NCBI GenBank assembly: GCA_018697195.1
Contig: CM031858.1
Span: 83,095,410-83,159,409, forward strand
Reading direction: 5' to 3'
DNA: 64,000 bases
DNA from: Certhia americana
Taxonomy: Eukaryota; Chordata; Aves; Passeriformes; Certhiidae
Each line of letters begins with the position of its first letter. Position 1 is the stretch's first letter. Under the pieces are notes generated by a model, which had not been told where the DNA came from, ran no database searches, and saw only the letters and a program-made list of their open reading frames with translations. Made by a program: the position numbers and the translations under genes. Positions 27,201 through 42,200 of this stretch are shown one piece after another.

Positions 27201-30200
27201 AGTGCCAGTTATGCTGGCATTGTTTTTAACCAAAATGTTGAGTTAAACTTTGAGCATTTCAGAAAAGAAGTAGTTCAGTGAAAATGAGTCTTATTTTGTT
27301 GACTGCAGATGCAGCTTAATCAGCTCAATATAATCCCTCCTGTACTGTTCAGCCTTGGCTGACATAACAGATGTTGCAGTGATTTTTAACAAGAAAATCT
27401 GTGTATTCAATGTTTATTTGCATATACTAAAGATCCAATAGCTGTCTGTAAGTTTGACATGTCTCAAGGACATTGATAAACTTCAGAGTTACCACTCTTC
27501 CTAATCTACCCTTTATTCAGCCTAACTACACTATAAATGTGATGAAGCGTATTGTGACTATTTTATGGTCCCAGTACTGTGCATACAATACTCATTCATC
27601 TGCATGCCATCATCATCTGCTTTTTTTTCCTTTAAAAATATTTTTTTCTCTTCAGGGTACACTTGTGTGGATATTCTGGTCTAGAAAAAAGATAAAAATA
27701 GCCCAGTTGTATAAAAAAGTTAAAGAGTAGAGGGTGTGCTTTAAAGAATAATGAAGTTTCTTAGGGTGCTATTTTAAAAGTGTTTTCCTTTAAAATAATT
27801 ACTAAAATACATATTTTTCTCTTTTAGATGATTGCAGAAGTGTTTTCTAGTCCAAATGCTTAAGCAGTTTTGTCCAAAATGTTCTGTCTTTTATACTTAG
27901 AAAATATTAAATTGCAGCTGCAGCTGAAGGAAGAGAAAGAGGATAGAAATGTAGGTGTGACTGGCCACAGCTTTAAAGGTGGCATTTGAACATCATATAA
28001 CTTCAGATTCTGAAAGTCTTACCCATTTCTTAGCAGCAAACAAATCAAATTTTACTTTCATTTACAGCAGAGCAACAGCACTGTAAATCATGTCTCTTTC
28101 CTGAGCTGTTTGCAAGGATGGACTTGTTTTTATGATATTGTTATTTTGAGAACAGTGATTTTGGTATGTGCATGAAGGGAAGAAAAGATTGTGTGATTAA
28201 GTCTAGCAAAAGGATGCTGAAAAGTCTAGTGGGATCTTGAATGCTTACAATTTCATTTGAGACCAGAACATCGAGTCATTTAACCTTTATCTTCCTGTAA
28301 ACTGAAGATAGCATTATTATTACTTCCCAGCAGGGTTTGCAAGTTTGTTTTTTAAGGTAAAGGATTTGGGCATTCGCCAATGCAAAAGATTCATCTATAA
28401 TGTACAGAATACTGAATTCAAAAGGGAATGACTTAGTTTAGTGTTCTAAAGTCATTTAGGAGAATGACTTTTATGACTTAGTTTAGTAATCTAAACTACA
28501 CTTTAAGGCAATGAAGAAGTGAATTCACAGATTTTTGACTAGTTGCTCCTGCATTGGGCTCTCCATTAAACCAGTTATAACTATTAATATTATATAGGAA
28601 GTGTTTATAGATACACCACATACTTATACTTATCATTGTGTAATAGTGTTTGCTGATTCTTATGCTCCTGCAGTCTATATACTGCTTGTTTGATAGATAT
28701 ATCTTGCACTATGTTGAATGGAAAATTAATCTTCTTTACATGGCATGCATGCTGATTCCTGGGCCTTGTTTTAATCTTTATAAACACCTCTTTATAAATA
28801 AAACAATATGCATGGTCCATTCTGGATAGGTATCATTTGACTTGTCATAAAGGAGGTGCCTTCCTCCTTCCTTTAAAGATTCTCATTGAAGATGGTGTAG
28901 CCACGGACATGCTGTCTGATCCTCACAGTGTTATGCACTCATTTTTGGCAGCTATTACTCTACTGACAACCTGGTTAAGGCAATAACAAGCTCTGTAGGA
29001 TTTTTCACTTCTCACATATAACTGGCACAAATATTAGTTCCAGTTCAGAAATTATTGTTTTTTGCTTCTTTTACTTCTCTTTCTCTGCTCACTACCACCT
29101 TCTTCTTTTATTTTTTTTTCTTTTTCTTTTTGTGAAAGCCTTTCAGAAAAGATAACTGCTAAGCATCCATGATATAAGCCTTAAATATTTAGTTTTAATT
29201 CTATATCTGTGTAAGAGGCTTGCTAAGGTGCATGGGTTTGCAATCACTCAGAAATCAGGATTGGGAGCTGCCTGGAACAGTTGAAGTAAATATTTGCAGT
29301 TGATATATGCAAAAATGGATCACATCTGCACATAAAATGGCAGTAAATATATGTACACCTATGGAAGAATAAGCCAACATTTTAAAGAATATGTATCCCA
29401 AATTTCTCCTGTTTATTAATCACTTGTTCTGAAGAATTGTTTGCTTAAAAATAAGGAACAATAATAGTAGAAACTGACTTTTTTGGGACTGCGAGTCAAA
29501 AATCATAACTTTTTTGTGACAGTTTTGTTCTTTAAATTTTCAGATATGCAACTTTACCTTGGATGTATCTTTCATCCAGATTCTTCTCAAGTTCAGATGT
29601 AGCATTTATATCTTACATCTCCTTAAATTTTGTGTTTGGCCTGTGTACCATGCTGGTGACTCTCTTACCTCGCTTGTTAGCTATAATTTCCAAAGTGCAG
29701 GTCAGTATGAAATCTTTTGTTTACATTTTCAAAACTGAGATGTATATACACACATACATGCATATACATATTTGAAAATGTTCATATGTGTATTTATATA
29801 TTTATACAGATAAGATTTTTCCAGAAGTAAAACATATGGTTTTTTAAATATTCATGATTTTTCTGTCTTAGAATATACTGTATTGACTGTTACCATCTTG
29901 AATTTTAACTTGTCTATAACCCAAAAGCGCATGCTGTAATAACGGAAAAACATTGTTAATTGAAACTTTGACATTTACTAGACCATTAAGTTGTAATTGG
30001 CACATAATGGGAGCTGTTCTGGTCCATTAAATAGATTATATGCATTGTAAAATGTGTTTGAATAATATTGACATAAGAGATAAGCTGAAAATTCCTAGGA
30101 TCACTAATGCACTGTATGAATAGTAATTTATGCAGTGCATTCTCACTCCATGTATGCAATTTTAATTAGTCATAATGGTATTTAAACAACTTGATGGAAA

Positions 30201-33200
30201 GGAGTTCCAGAATGAGTATGACTTTCTATTCATATACAGATCAAAAACTTAATGTTTGTAGTCAAACCGGTATTATGTGTCATGCAGGTGTGTAAGCAAA
30301 TTTGGTAATCTCTTGGGTTTAAGTTAGTGATTTAGATTCAATAGTATTCAAATATTAAAATGCTAAGGAAATAGAATCATGGCTACATGTGTTTTGATAC
30401 CCTCTGTGAACTTCAACTAAGATTAGAATGCCATGGATGTAGACAGTCTATGTCTATGTCTAAAATGCAATATGATATGAGCTCTGTCCCCCAAACAGTT
30501 CACAATATGCAGTTTAGAATTCCGTTTACCATGAGTGAGATTTGAATGTAGTATCCAGTTTTGCAAGTGTGCTCATTAGGCTGTTGAAGAAAACTAATTT
30601 TTTTCCTTTTTTCTTTATTGTCCTCCATCCTTGTTGCATCTTAATACAGAGTTTTCAGAACATCTACAATATCCTCAAATGGGCATTCATCATATTCCCA
30701 CAATTCTGCCTAGGCCAGGGTTTAATAGAGCTTTCGTACAATCAAATCAAGTTTGACTTAACCAGGAACTTTGGAATAGATTCTTACGTGAGCCCCTTTG
30801 AGATGGATTTCCTGGGCTGGATTTTTGTGGAAATGTCCCTTCAGGGAACACTACTACTTCTTTTACGTCTTTTCCTTCATTGGGATCTCCTCTGGAAGTC
30901 AAGGTGTGTTGTCGTTTGTATTCTGCCACAGTGGGAACTGAACTAATTTTTGGAGAAAGAAAATGGTGTGTTCCTTTGAACAACTGAAGATAAATACTTC
31001 TGATAACATGGTATACCTGAATTAATGCAAACTACAGAAAAAATAGTAGTTGTTTTTCCCTTGAATTTGAAGAGAGTTGATCACCAAGTGCTAAGGGATT
31101 GCAGCCAGGAAAATAAAAGTTACGCAGAATGCAACAATGATCAATTTGCCATGTATCTTTATTATTATTATTATATTAAAATTATTATCATCCTCTATTG
31201 TAGGGCTCATTGCTCAGTTAATGGCATGGACAGCCCTTCAGAAGACATTGATGTAGAAATGGAGAGACAGAGACTCTTTGGTGGAAGAACTGGTAATGAT
31301 GTCCTACTTCTGTACAACCTCAGGAAGTGTTATGGAGGTTTCAGTAAGAAGAACACAGCTGTGGAAAACATAAGCTTGGGTATACCAAGGGGAGAGGTAA
31401 AAGGGTCTTTTTTTCCCCTTTTTATTAAGTAACACTTTATTCTGCACAATTGTTGAGACATGCTCAATGTGTCTACAGTGAAAGGTCTGTAGATAGCAGT
31501 AGAAAAATTTCAATTGTAGTAATTTCTGAAAATCCATAACTGGATAAAAGCAGTAACTCTGGTGGCAATGAAGAAGCAACTCAATTTGTTTTTTGGTTAA
31601 ACATTCTTCAGTCTTAATTTTTTTTTTACTTCTTCCTTATCTTTACCAAATTACTGTGTATAGGCTAACATAAAAAGCAAGTAAGGTAGCACAGCAGTTC
31701 AGTGTTCAAAGAGAAAACAGAATACCCAACTCAATAGAAAACTATGGACTAAATCCTGAATTTGTTGCCACAGACCGCTTTTAGTTCCCATGCTGAAATT
31801 ATCACAGTACATTTGAGTACAGCATATACAAATAAACTGTTTCAATAAATTGAAATTTAGAGCTGAACATGTTTGTGTTTGGGGGCTTTATTCATTATTT
31901 GGATGGTTTGGGGAATTGCAGATATCAATTTCTAAACTACTGAGAAAGAAAAGGCTTTTCTTGTTGCTCATACAAAATTGGAATATCTGAAACTTGCACA
32001 TGGCAGCCCAGCTATAGTGACGTCCTGCAACCTGCTGATCAGCTGTTGGGTAACTGAGGTAACCAGGAGGATGTTATACTTGATTAAAGCCTATCAATCA
32101 ATAAGAAACTTCATGAAAAAAGTATTTCGAAATCATAAAGGGCTATGTGTAGACTTAATGTGAGTCCTATCCTAGCTTAAACATAAAGTTATTGCAGCTA
32201 GGGGCCTGAAGTAAGTCTTCAATATGAGTGTGTCTCCTAGATATTTGGTGTTCACTTGTACGGAGTGAAGCAACTCATGAGCCGCTTGGAAATATTGACT
32301 CTATGGACTGATATCCAGGGTTTGGAAGCAGGATTTAAAATCCTCCTGTTCAAATATAGCATTTACTAATAATATGGATAAATAATGAGTTTAATTGTTG
32401 GGCAGGGTTTTAAAAGGAGGGCTAAAATCCTAAATAAGTCACTTTTAATAATTAGGGGGTAATCAAAATATGATGTATAGGGTTTTTTAAAAAACTGATT
32501 TTCTGTGGGAAAAGGAATTTGCACACACCTTATATCCATATACAGTTTCTTACAGACACATAATAGCAAATGTAGAAAGGGAAGAAATTTGAAGAGGTAA
32601 TGTTTATTATTTTTTTCAGTACAGCATATTGATTTTTTTTTTTTTTTTTAATATCTCTGATAGTGTTTTGGACTCCTGGGAACAAATGGAGCTGGGAAAA
32701 GCACAACATTTAAGATGCTGACTGGAGATATCATCCCATCTGCAGGACGTGCTGTTATCAAGACTCCTACTGGGTAAATTAAAAAGGGTTTGATCAGAAT
32801 AGTGCTAATTGATAATGCACATGATCAAAGACTTAGCACGTCTTCAGTCCTTTATACTGTACTCTAGGGCCTTATTTTGTTCCCATTTAGATGTATATTG
32901 CTTTGTTGCTGTTAAGTCTCTGTGGAAAAGCATTTTAGCATTATTTAATTCTGTTTGACAGCTCTGTTAATTGAGAATAAACTAGCAAAAGAGAAACTCT
33001 AAGAAGACTTAACATACATCTAACATACACCTTTCCAAAACTTTAAAAAAAATCTTAACATATGTTAAAATGCATGGATATATATCCCCCACACAAGTAC
33101 TGCTCTGAAAGTTTTCCAGACTTAGGCAGATGAGCAGTGCTTAAAGCAGGTAATTTTAAGGTATTTTCTTACACTTACTTCAGAGTCATTAATTAATTAA

Positions 33201-36200
33201 TTGCTTGATCGATATGCTATGTAATAAGGATAAAGAAGAAGAGTTGGTGAAATTTATCATTCTGATGGAGTGATACATGAATAATGGACTTTGGGTTAGA
33301 TATAGCCAGTACTTGTCATTTTTCCCAGCAAAATTGGAGGGGAAAGAAAATTATTTTTTCAGACAGTACTAAATATGTATGTACACATATATAAATGGAT
33401 TTTGAGCTCTTTTCTTTTCCTAAATGATGTACATTTAAAAATATTTTTGGACAAGGACAGGTCAAGAGTTTAATTAAGAAATTTTTAAAGGAAGCATTTT
33501 TGAGTTTTCAAAATGTCAAGTTACATATTCTTGGTTTAGAAAACAAATGCTTTCATATGTCAGTGCTTCCTTACTTATTTACAAAGATAATGATTATCAG
33601 ACTTAATGTCAAAGAATAAGTATCTTCAGTCAATGCAAAATTTAGTTTTCTGGAAAATTTGCACTTTTGAAATAGACAATATCACCACTATCAAACATAA
33701 TTTTACTTCCATGTGTTTTTTCATTATTTTTCCTAGCAAATCATAAAAATACATTGACCATAAAGCAGAATTGATTTTAAAAAAAACAAATAGATTTTGG
33801 AAAAATTTTTCTTTAGAAGAAGTGGTGTGAGGGAGACTTTAAAATGGTTAGAAAGACTTTTAGATGGTAGTTTTCATTTATAGTTTTCCAGACATTTTCA
33901 TTTTTACAATCTTCTATAGTCTTAAACAGAAGACATAATTTTTCAGATACTAAGCAAAATTAAAAATAACAAAAGTGATTTAAAATTAGATAAAAATCAA
34001 CATTTCTTATTTTTTGGAACTGATGGATAGCTTTGTACCAGAATATGATGGAGGCCAGAAATTTGTGGCATGAGTCTGAAGAGGATTTGAGATTTGGAGA
34101 AACAAATGATCTGTAATTATATTTTTTAAATAAAATATTGTCATCAGGGCATCAGGACACTGAAGGTCCCATGTTTTGTTTAGATTCTGAGCAGTATTTT
34201 GCTGTAGATTTTAATGGGATTTGCCTTGGGTCCCACCTGTGTCATCATGGATCACATATGGCTGTCCCTGTGCAATGTGGTCTGTATTTGGGCAAATGAT
34301 TTGATCCGGTGTGATGATTCCAAAATTTTGACATCTACTTGAAACAAAATATAAAGTTATAAGACTATAATTCATTATTATATATATTGACACTTACAGT
34401 ATGTTTGCTGTCTACTATATATTTTTTTAGAACTCCCTAAGATAATTTAAAAAAACATTATAAAACAATTCAACAATGCCTGAATTCCTTTTTTCAGTTG
34501 TATTGCTATGTGGTATCCGTGGTTAAACAGATAAAAATGCCTCTGAGCTCAACTAGCCAGCTACTGGCTTTTGACAGTAGGCTAAATGCTGTCCTTGGAC
34601 ACTGTGTGTGTCACTTTCATTTCCCATACTATGTTTTATAAATCCAACATGAAAGCAGATATTAAGATGCAATGTTATTTACCATATACTAAAACATGGG
34701 TAATGAAATTTGACACATTTAAGAAGCTTGAGAGAATGCCTTAAACCATGGAATTTCAGTGTACAAAATATCCTTGACACAATTAATTATTGCCTTGTAT
34801 TATGGTGGTGTCAATTGAGTTTATGGATTCATTGTGTTTGCAGGGGCTGAAGTGAGTGCAAATCCCATATTCCCAAGTTTTCAAAACTTAACACTAATTC
34901 AAGAAGGCAACTTTAAGCAAGAGCTGCTGTTATAGAGTAGCTAAACTTAGAGAAACAAACAATTTGAGGCTGTGAGAAGAAATTTATGTCCCTCCTGACT
35001 TTGCTTCATATTCCTTGCTTCATATTTTGGAAACTGCTGTTAAGGAGATCATGGTGCACTGTGTTGCTGTACTCCTGAAAATCACTAAGAGGCAAATTTT
35101 TTGGGACTTCCAGAGGTGAGATGGTAGCCACAATAGGTCTGGAGAACCACTCCTCACCACCTAAGATTGACTAAAATTAATAATTGAAGAGAATTTTAGG
35201 TGGATTAATTTCCATTTATGACTCGGATAAATGAAGGAAGTAGGATATTATGGTAAGAAGGCATCTCCTTTTCTTACTGTGGTAGTGTACACAGACACCT
35301 GGTGTTCCTGGCACAGAGACTACAGTCAGCAGAAGGAAACAGCTGCTCATCACAGCTGCAGGACTTTTCTTGGTCAGCAGAACTGACCAAACTGATCAAA
35401 AATTTACATCCTGAAGAAGATTCCATAAAAACATTGCCTCTGATATCTGTTCCTGATGAATAATGCAGCTTAGATGTAGATCCCCCCTCTTTTGGGTGTG
35501 ACTGGAAAGAAAACGTCTTTTGTCCTCTTTTACTGAGAGAGGACCAGATACTGTAGTCTGATGGAACCTTCACAGAATCATAAAATGGTTTGGGTTAAAA
35601 GGGACCTCTAAGATCATATAGTTCCAACCCCCCTCCGTGGGCAGGGACACTTTCCACTAGACCAGCTAACCTTGAACACTTCCAGGGATGCAGCATCCAT
35701 GGCTTCTCGGGGCAACTTGTTCCTGTGACTCGCCAAACTCACAGTAAAGAATTTCAACCTAACATCTAATCTAACCCTACCTTGATGATGTATTCTTCAT
35801 GATCAAATAATTGAGTACGTAAAATTACTATTATAAACACTGAGAACCTAACTAATTTTAGTCCATGCAGAAAATCCTTAAATCAATGGTTTCCATGTTC
35901 TTGAATAACTATGCTTGAAAGTTTAATTTGTTAAAAACAGATTGAAAAATAAAGAAACCAAAAAAAAATGCAAACAAATCCATGCATATGTTTTCCTGAT
36001 TGATACTGAATTTAAAATGAAGTCAGGACTGTCTTTTTGAGGCAGGTGCACTGATAATGGCCTTGAATATTATTGGACAGCTATTGCATCTTGGAACAAT
36101 TCTAGAAATGGAATTTTAACATGGCATAAGAGCAGATTCACAATATCTTCAAGTACTTTTAAAACATTTTTTGGCCTCTAGGTTGGTTGTTTGCTGAATG

Positions 36201-36207
36201 CTTAAAA

Positions 36208-36241
<34 letters not shown>

Positions 36242-39200
36242 GAGAGAGAGAAAAGGAGGTTATCCCTAAGAATCTGAAAGAGATCTCTGTCTGTTTTTCA
36301 TAACAAAAGCTAACAAAAGCTAATAAAATTCATAGAAGCTACGTATTATACCATATAATTTTCAGTATCACTGGGATTCATAAGTCAGGGTGTCATTAAG
36401 TGGGAATGTTTGTTAAATACTAGAGCCAACTTCATCTTTTCTGCAAATTGTTTTTTCCTGGCCTTCTTTGGTGGGAAATGACTTTGGGGGAAGGAAGGCT
36501 TCTATCTATTTTAAGGGGAAGGAAGGCTTCTAGCTATTTTAATAGGGGTTTGTTCTTTCTGTAATTAAGTAGGAATTTTAAATACACTGTATGTCTGAAC
36601 TTTGTATTCTACGATTTTTGTGACCAATGCACATTTATAGCATACAAGCTGTGCATTCTACAAAAAACCCGTGCAAAAAACCAACAGCCAATCTTGTGAA
36701 GATAATGCCTTTCACAGGGGATTTTACTTTTTTATTGCTTTGTGTACCTCATTAATATTGCTGTTATCAATGACATATCTGTGAAAATGAAACAGAGAAG
36801 TAATTAGCTTCTAGAGTGTGTGTTTCCATATTAGGGTTATTTGCCATCCCAATATTGAAGAGTGCAAAAGGAACAAGCAACGCTGAAACAGTTACTTCAG
36901 AATGTTTGGAAGAAAAATAGTGGTAGCAAAGTAAAAGCAGTACCTTTAATAAGAAGCAGAATAACAAAAGTATAATAAAGGATAATTACTGGAAGGTAGA
37001 TTATTTTAATAACATTTATTTATTTTTATTTAGAAAGTATGGTTTTATAAGACATTAAGAGACTGACAGGCTTTTGAAGAGTAGTAAAGCTTAACTATGT
37101 TTAATAATTAACTGCATTGTCTGCTTGACAATTAGAAGAGTTCTTTGTGTTCTCTGTAGCACAGCTGTTGTTCTACAAGGATAAAAATGGGCTAAAATTA
37201 TCTCATGCTTGGCTCTACTGCCATAACTAGATTCCCACCAATGTGGGAAGCTGTCTAAATGAAAGGTAGTGTATGAAACTATAAACATTTTTGTAGTTAC
37301 TTTTTCTGTCAAACAGCTTGAAGAAGTAAGGTCTGCATTAAATATGTACAAAGAAAAGTTGACACTTAACAAAGTGGTATAACAAAGGAGAACAAAGTGA
37401 GTCTTCGCAGTCTTTGAATGTCTGCTGGGCTAGTGTATCAGCAGACACTATACATCTGTTCCACTTTTTTGTGTTTGTGTGTACTTTGGCCAAGTTTTGT
37501 TTTCTTTCCCTTTCTATACTTGTGTTTAAACCCTCTTTAGGGACTGTCATAAAACCTCTCTCAAGTGAAGAGAGGTAAACACAGCTTTGAAGAGAAAGTG
37601 TCAAAATCCTTTTAAGCATCATGGCAAGGTCAATGTAAAATAATGAATAATGTGACTGGTTGTTTGTTTGCCTTTTGGGTGTCCTATTTTTCAATCTTTT
37701 CTATTGTACTTTGCTGAATAGAGATGACTTTAATACATACTTTAGAGTGTAGTGGGATACATATGCAAAAAAATAGATAAACCAGGTGACATGTTCATAA
37801 GTTGCCCCATCAAGGCCTGAAATATTTGGCAGTCTTCCTCATGTAATTAATTTATCTCCCATGAATTTCCATCTTCCTTCTACACAGAGATCCTCCATGA
37901 CAGCAATTCCCCATCCTATTTGAATTAAGTGTCAGTCATCTCAACTGTTAGATTGCAAAGTCATAGGACCAAAGAACTGCCCTACAAAGAGGGAAAAGTA
38001 AAATATTTCTTTATAGCTAAAACTTCAACTCTTTTGATAGGTATGATATTCAGCTTGATAAATAATTAAAAATGTAGTTCAAACAGTTTAACTTGAAAGG
38101 AAGAATAAATTTACATCAATATAATGGCTGAAATGGCTGTTTTTACACTGTATATCAGTATAATTAGTCTAATTATAATGAAGCTATAGTTAAATTAATT
38201 ATATTTAAACCTTGATTTTTTGTAATGTTAATTGAGCATTAGTATGCACTGAAAGGAACGTGCAGTTATGAGTACAATGAAATGTCTAGGTACTTTTGCA
38301 ATTTGTAAATTTATATTTCATTTTAACTAATTAATGGAATTTATTTCTCTGCAGAAGCAGATATATATAAAGATGTAGTATTGTAAGTACCATATATATC
38401 ACTGCATTTAATTGCATTTAAAAATTGCAGAAAAAGCATATAAAATTGAAACAAAGCGCACAGTGGAGCCGAAAGCAAAACAATTTTTCCAAACCCAGCA
38501 ACTACACTGGTATCAGGATACTGAGTTGTCTCTGGGAACCCAGCACTGAGGCTTACCTTTGCATGCCAGCCCACAGCCACCTACAGGCAGTGTTGGTGGT
38601 AACCATTGTAAAAAACAAGATCCAAATCTAATGCAGTAGCCACTCTGGCCTTCTGGAAACTGCAGGTCCAGTTTATACAGGAGAAGGAAACAGGTTTTGT
38701 CCAAAATCATATTCACTCATCCCAGGGATTATGTTTCTTTTTGGTGTCAGCAAAGGCTTTCTGAATGGAGTGCCCCATGCCATCCCCATATAACCTGTAA
38801 TCAGATTGCAGGTCTTTCTTTAAGCACTCAGAACAAATAGGTCAATGTAAAAGGTCTTGAAACGATCAGTAGAAGAATTACTTTAAATCAAAAGCTTTCT
38901 ATGCTTTAATTTTAGTTTATGGTCCCAGTGTCTTGGATGTCTGGCAAGTTTCTTTCCTCAGTAGTACAAAACTATGAGATGACCACTCCATAGTGAGGAA
39001 AGTCTTATTGAGTACTGGTTGTTTTCTCAGGATGTCTTGAACTAAAATATTATGATTCTCACCAAAGCACTTTGACAGGGATGGAATAGAAAATATTCCA
39101 TGCTTCAACTGCTAGACTCCACTGTTTTTCTTGAGGATGCCAGATGTTCTGTTGACCATTTCTAAAGGAGTTCTAAAATGCAATTCTGCAACTTTAAAAC

Positions 39201-42200
39201 TATATTTAAAATATAAAGATTTCTGGAAATATTCTGGTGATGTCATTTGTTGCAGCTGTTCACTCTACAGGAAAACTTAAATAACGAGGGGAAGTATTGA
39301 CTGAGCAAAAGGATGTAGTCTAAAAATGAAGGAGGGAAATGAAGGAGAAAACATGTTCTATATCTTAACTTGATCAGATGATGTAATCAAAATTACTAAC
39401 AGAATATAAAGTTAAGTACTCTGTGTTATTATGAAGATACAGAAAGTTGTGTATTAGTGTAAAACCTGTTTTCCTCCCTATAGTTTTTAGATATTACACT
39501 AGATTTCATTGTGTCTACCGTACTATGGACAAAAGCCTGAGTTGGGCTGGAATCCATACTTACATGTTCTTTCTCTCCATTTATAAAATGAGCTGATTTT
39601 TTCCTCCTGTATGTCTTGTTATTAATGCGAATAGTCTAGTGAAAAATTCTGGTGTCCTGATAATAATAAGGCAGAAAACAAATGGCTGTTTTTCTCAAGC
39701 TTGAGAAAAAGAGTCAGCATTTTGCTGCATGCTAATCTATATTTCAGAAAATATTAAAAAAAATATTTCTAATTTGATTATGATAATAGCATATATGATG
39801 ATGTTTGTTAAGGAAGAAGAGGATTATAATCAGCTTAATGAATCAAATCAGAAATTAAAAAAAGAAAAGGGAAAAGTATTTACAGCATATCATTTACTGA
39901 GATGGTTTTCTGGTATCATGCCATCACTACTTGAAATGTTCATTTAATTTAGACCCATAAAATTTAAATCTGAGAGATTAACTGAATTTCAAGGAAAGTC
40001 AGTTTCCTAAGATGGGAACTTGTTTTCTACTGTACAATACATACGATAATTAAAAATTATAACGTGCTTTTCTTTCATCTATTGTTTATTTATATTGTTT
40101 ATATCTTCAGAAAAAGCTTAGGACTTGGTTAAACAAAACTGAATGATAATATCCAGAATTTTGATTTGGAAATCTACTCTGTGATGTTGGTGAGGGAAGA
40201 AGAGGCATTATACTGCACATTTAAAAAAAAAAAAAAAAAAAAGAAGTCTGATTAAAATATAAGAATCCAAATGGATTTTTTTTTTTGATCTTCTAGTTGG
40301 ATTGTTTTTGATTTGACAGATACAGAGATGAGGGGGAGGAGTGCAGTGGAAAGGTCCATGAGTTCTTTAGCGATTACAGTAGAATTTCTGTGTTAATGGG
40401 AATTCTTGAAGTTTTAGGTCAGCACTAATGGATAAAGTTGCAAGATAAGAGACCAAACTGAGTAAGAATATTAAATGATGCATTCTCTGTCCTCACTTTA
40501 TGAAAGCTAAAGGTCAGTGGATGGGATACTGTTTGGCTAACACTGGGTGCTTTACATAAGCAGAGCACTAGAACCCTTTGTATACAATTAGCACTGAGGA
40601 CACCTTTTATTTCCTGAGGCAAACTAAGCAAGGATGCTCTAATATAGTTCTAGCTAAAGAACATTAGATGTCTGTTGGATTTTTTGCAGCTGTCCACATT
40701 TAGCTTTTTATTCTTCATGGTAGGGGCCCATCACAGACAAGATGTTTCTATCCAGCTACAGGGTTCATGCTGAGTAAATGTCCCTGAAATTACCCCTGAG
40801 TGATCTGTTTTCTTCTGACTGAACCTGGCATATTACCAAAAGCCCAGTCTCTTGTTTCTCAAAAGACACCAAATGAAAACCTTGTGCATGAATATCCCTA
40901 GCAAAACAAACCTAAGACACATCTCTCTATGTTTTAATAAATAACATTTCACTGTGAATAGTATTTTGCTATGTTAGAACTAACTAAATAAGGAATGCAC
41001 TGCTTCTGACTGGTTATACAAAAAGTTCAGCATTATTCAATCCATATCTTATAGTAAGGATGACTATAGAAAAAGGATTTAATTTGCCATAGATATGACT
41101 GGAAAGTAGGACAGTAAACATTCTGTATATGCTTCATTGAAAATGTCCTATAAGTGGATATAAAGTAATGAGGAACATTTCTGTTAGCCTCTTTCCCATT
41201 CACCCTTCTACTTTTTGCTAACTCTGTTAGCTCTTTGTTTAGAGAGGCGTCCACAGACAGATAACTTATGTAGCACCCTCCAAACCAACCAAGATATAGT
41301 GATTTTATATCTCTCCCATTAACAGCAAAGGACCATTCTAATTAGTCCATGGCAAGATTTGTCATAATTATGTTAATTTATCTTTTGATAGCATTAAAAA
41401 AATATTTTCATACTGTGGTTTGTTATGTAAAATGTAGATTTTTTTCTCCCCAGACTCCTGAATCTTGTTAACAGGAGATACATATTTATATTTTCACTAG
41501 TGCTGGTATTTGTAGCTCCTGCAGATAATGCATTTACTTTGTGTCTAAATGATTAATCATATATTTAGTTCTTTTAATCAGAAATGTAGAAAACCACTAA
41601 GAGGAAAAACATTCTGTTACTCAGAATCTTTTGAAAACTTTTTTCTTTCAAAGCTCAGATTTTTTTATTAAGTATCTTCATTTTGACAGGTCTTTCAGTA
41701 CATGTAAATCAGCATCATTGAGTGTTGAATTAGACGTTGGAATAAATAGGATAGATTTAGTGTCATTATGGGTAATGAGACACCCTTGCAATCAAGCTTG
41801 CTTCTTAGCAATGAATGCAATTTCAAGTAATGCCGTAGAGCTACAAAGTGAAGGCCAAAATCTCTTAAATAAGGATAATTCTATACTTTTTTCTGTATTG
41901 TCTTTTAAGTTACTAGGCTTTAATATCCTGTGTTTTGTTTTATTCTTGTTTAGAGAATGCATGCATGTGTCCTCATGGTCATAGGCACACAAAGAATATA
42001 CAGCAACATTTCCCTCACTCTCAAGTCCTTCCTCTTCAATATGCAATGCCATTGATATGAATATAATATTGTACATATCATAATATCCAATATGAGCACT
42101 GTATGGTTTGATATGTGTCTCCTCAGAGAAGGTGCTACCAAAAGATAAGATAAGACAACAGGTGAGCATTAATTCTCATGGGTGTCTCTTCTCCACATGT

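Larger units (their letters stand above)
25283..29543 (+). other. 4.3-kb intron with repeat copy and A/C-rich tract
   Basis: Contains the A/C-rich tract (25825-25958), the second copy of the paired repeat (26063-26222) and a small local duplication (28428-28495). The remainder shows no gene. Confidence 0.65.
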
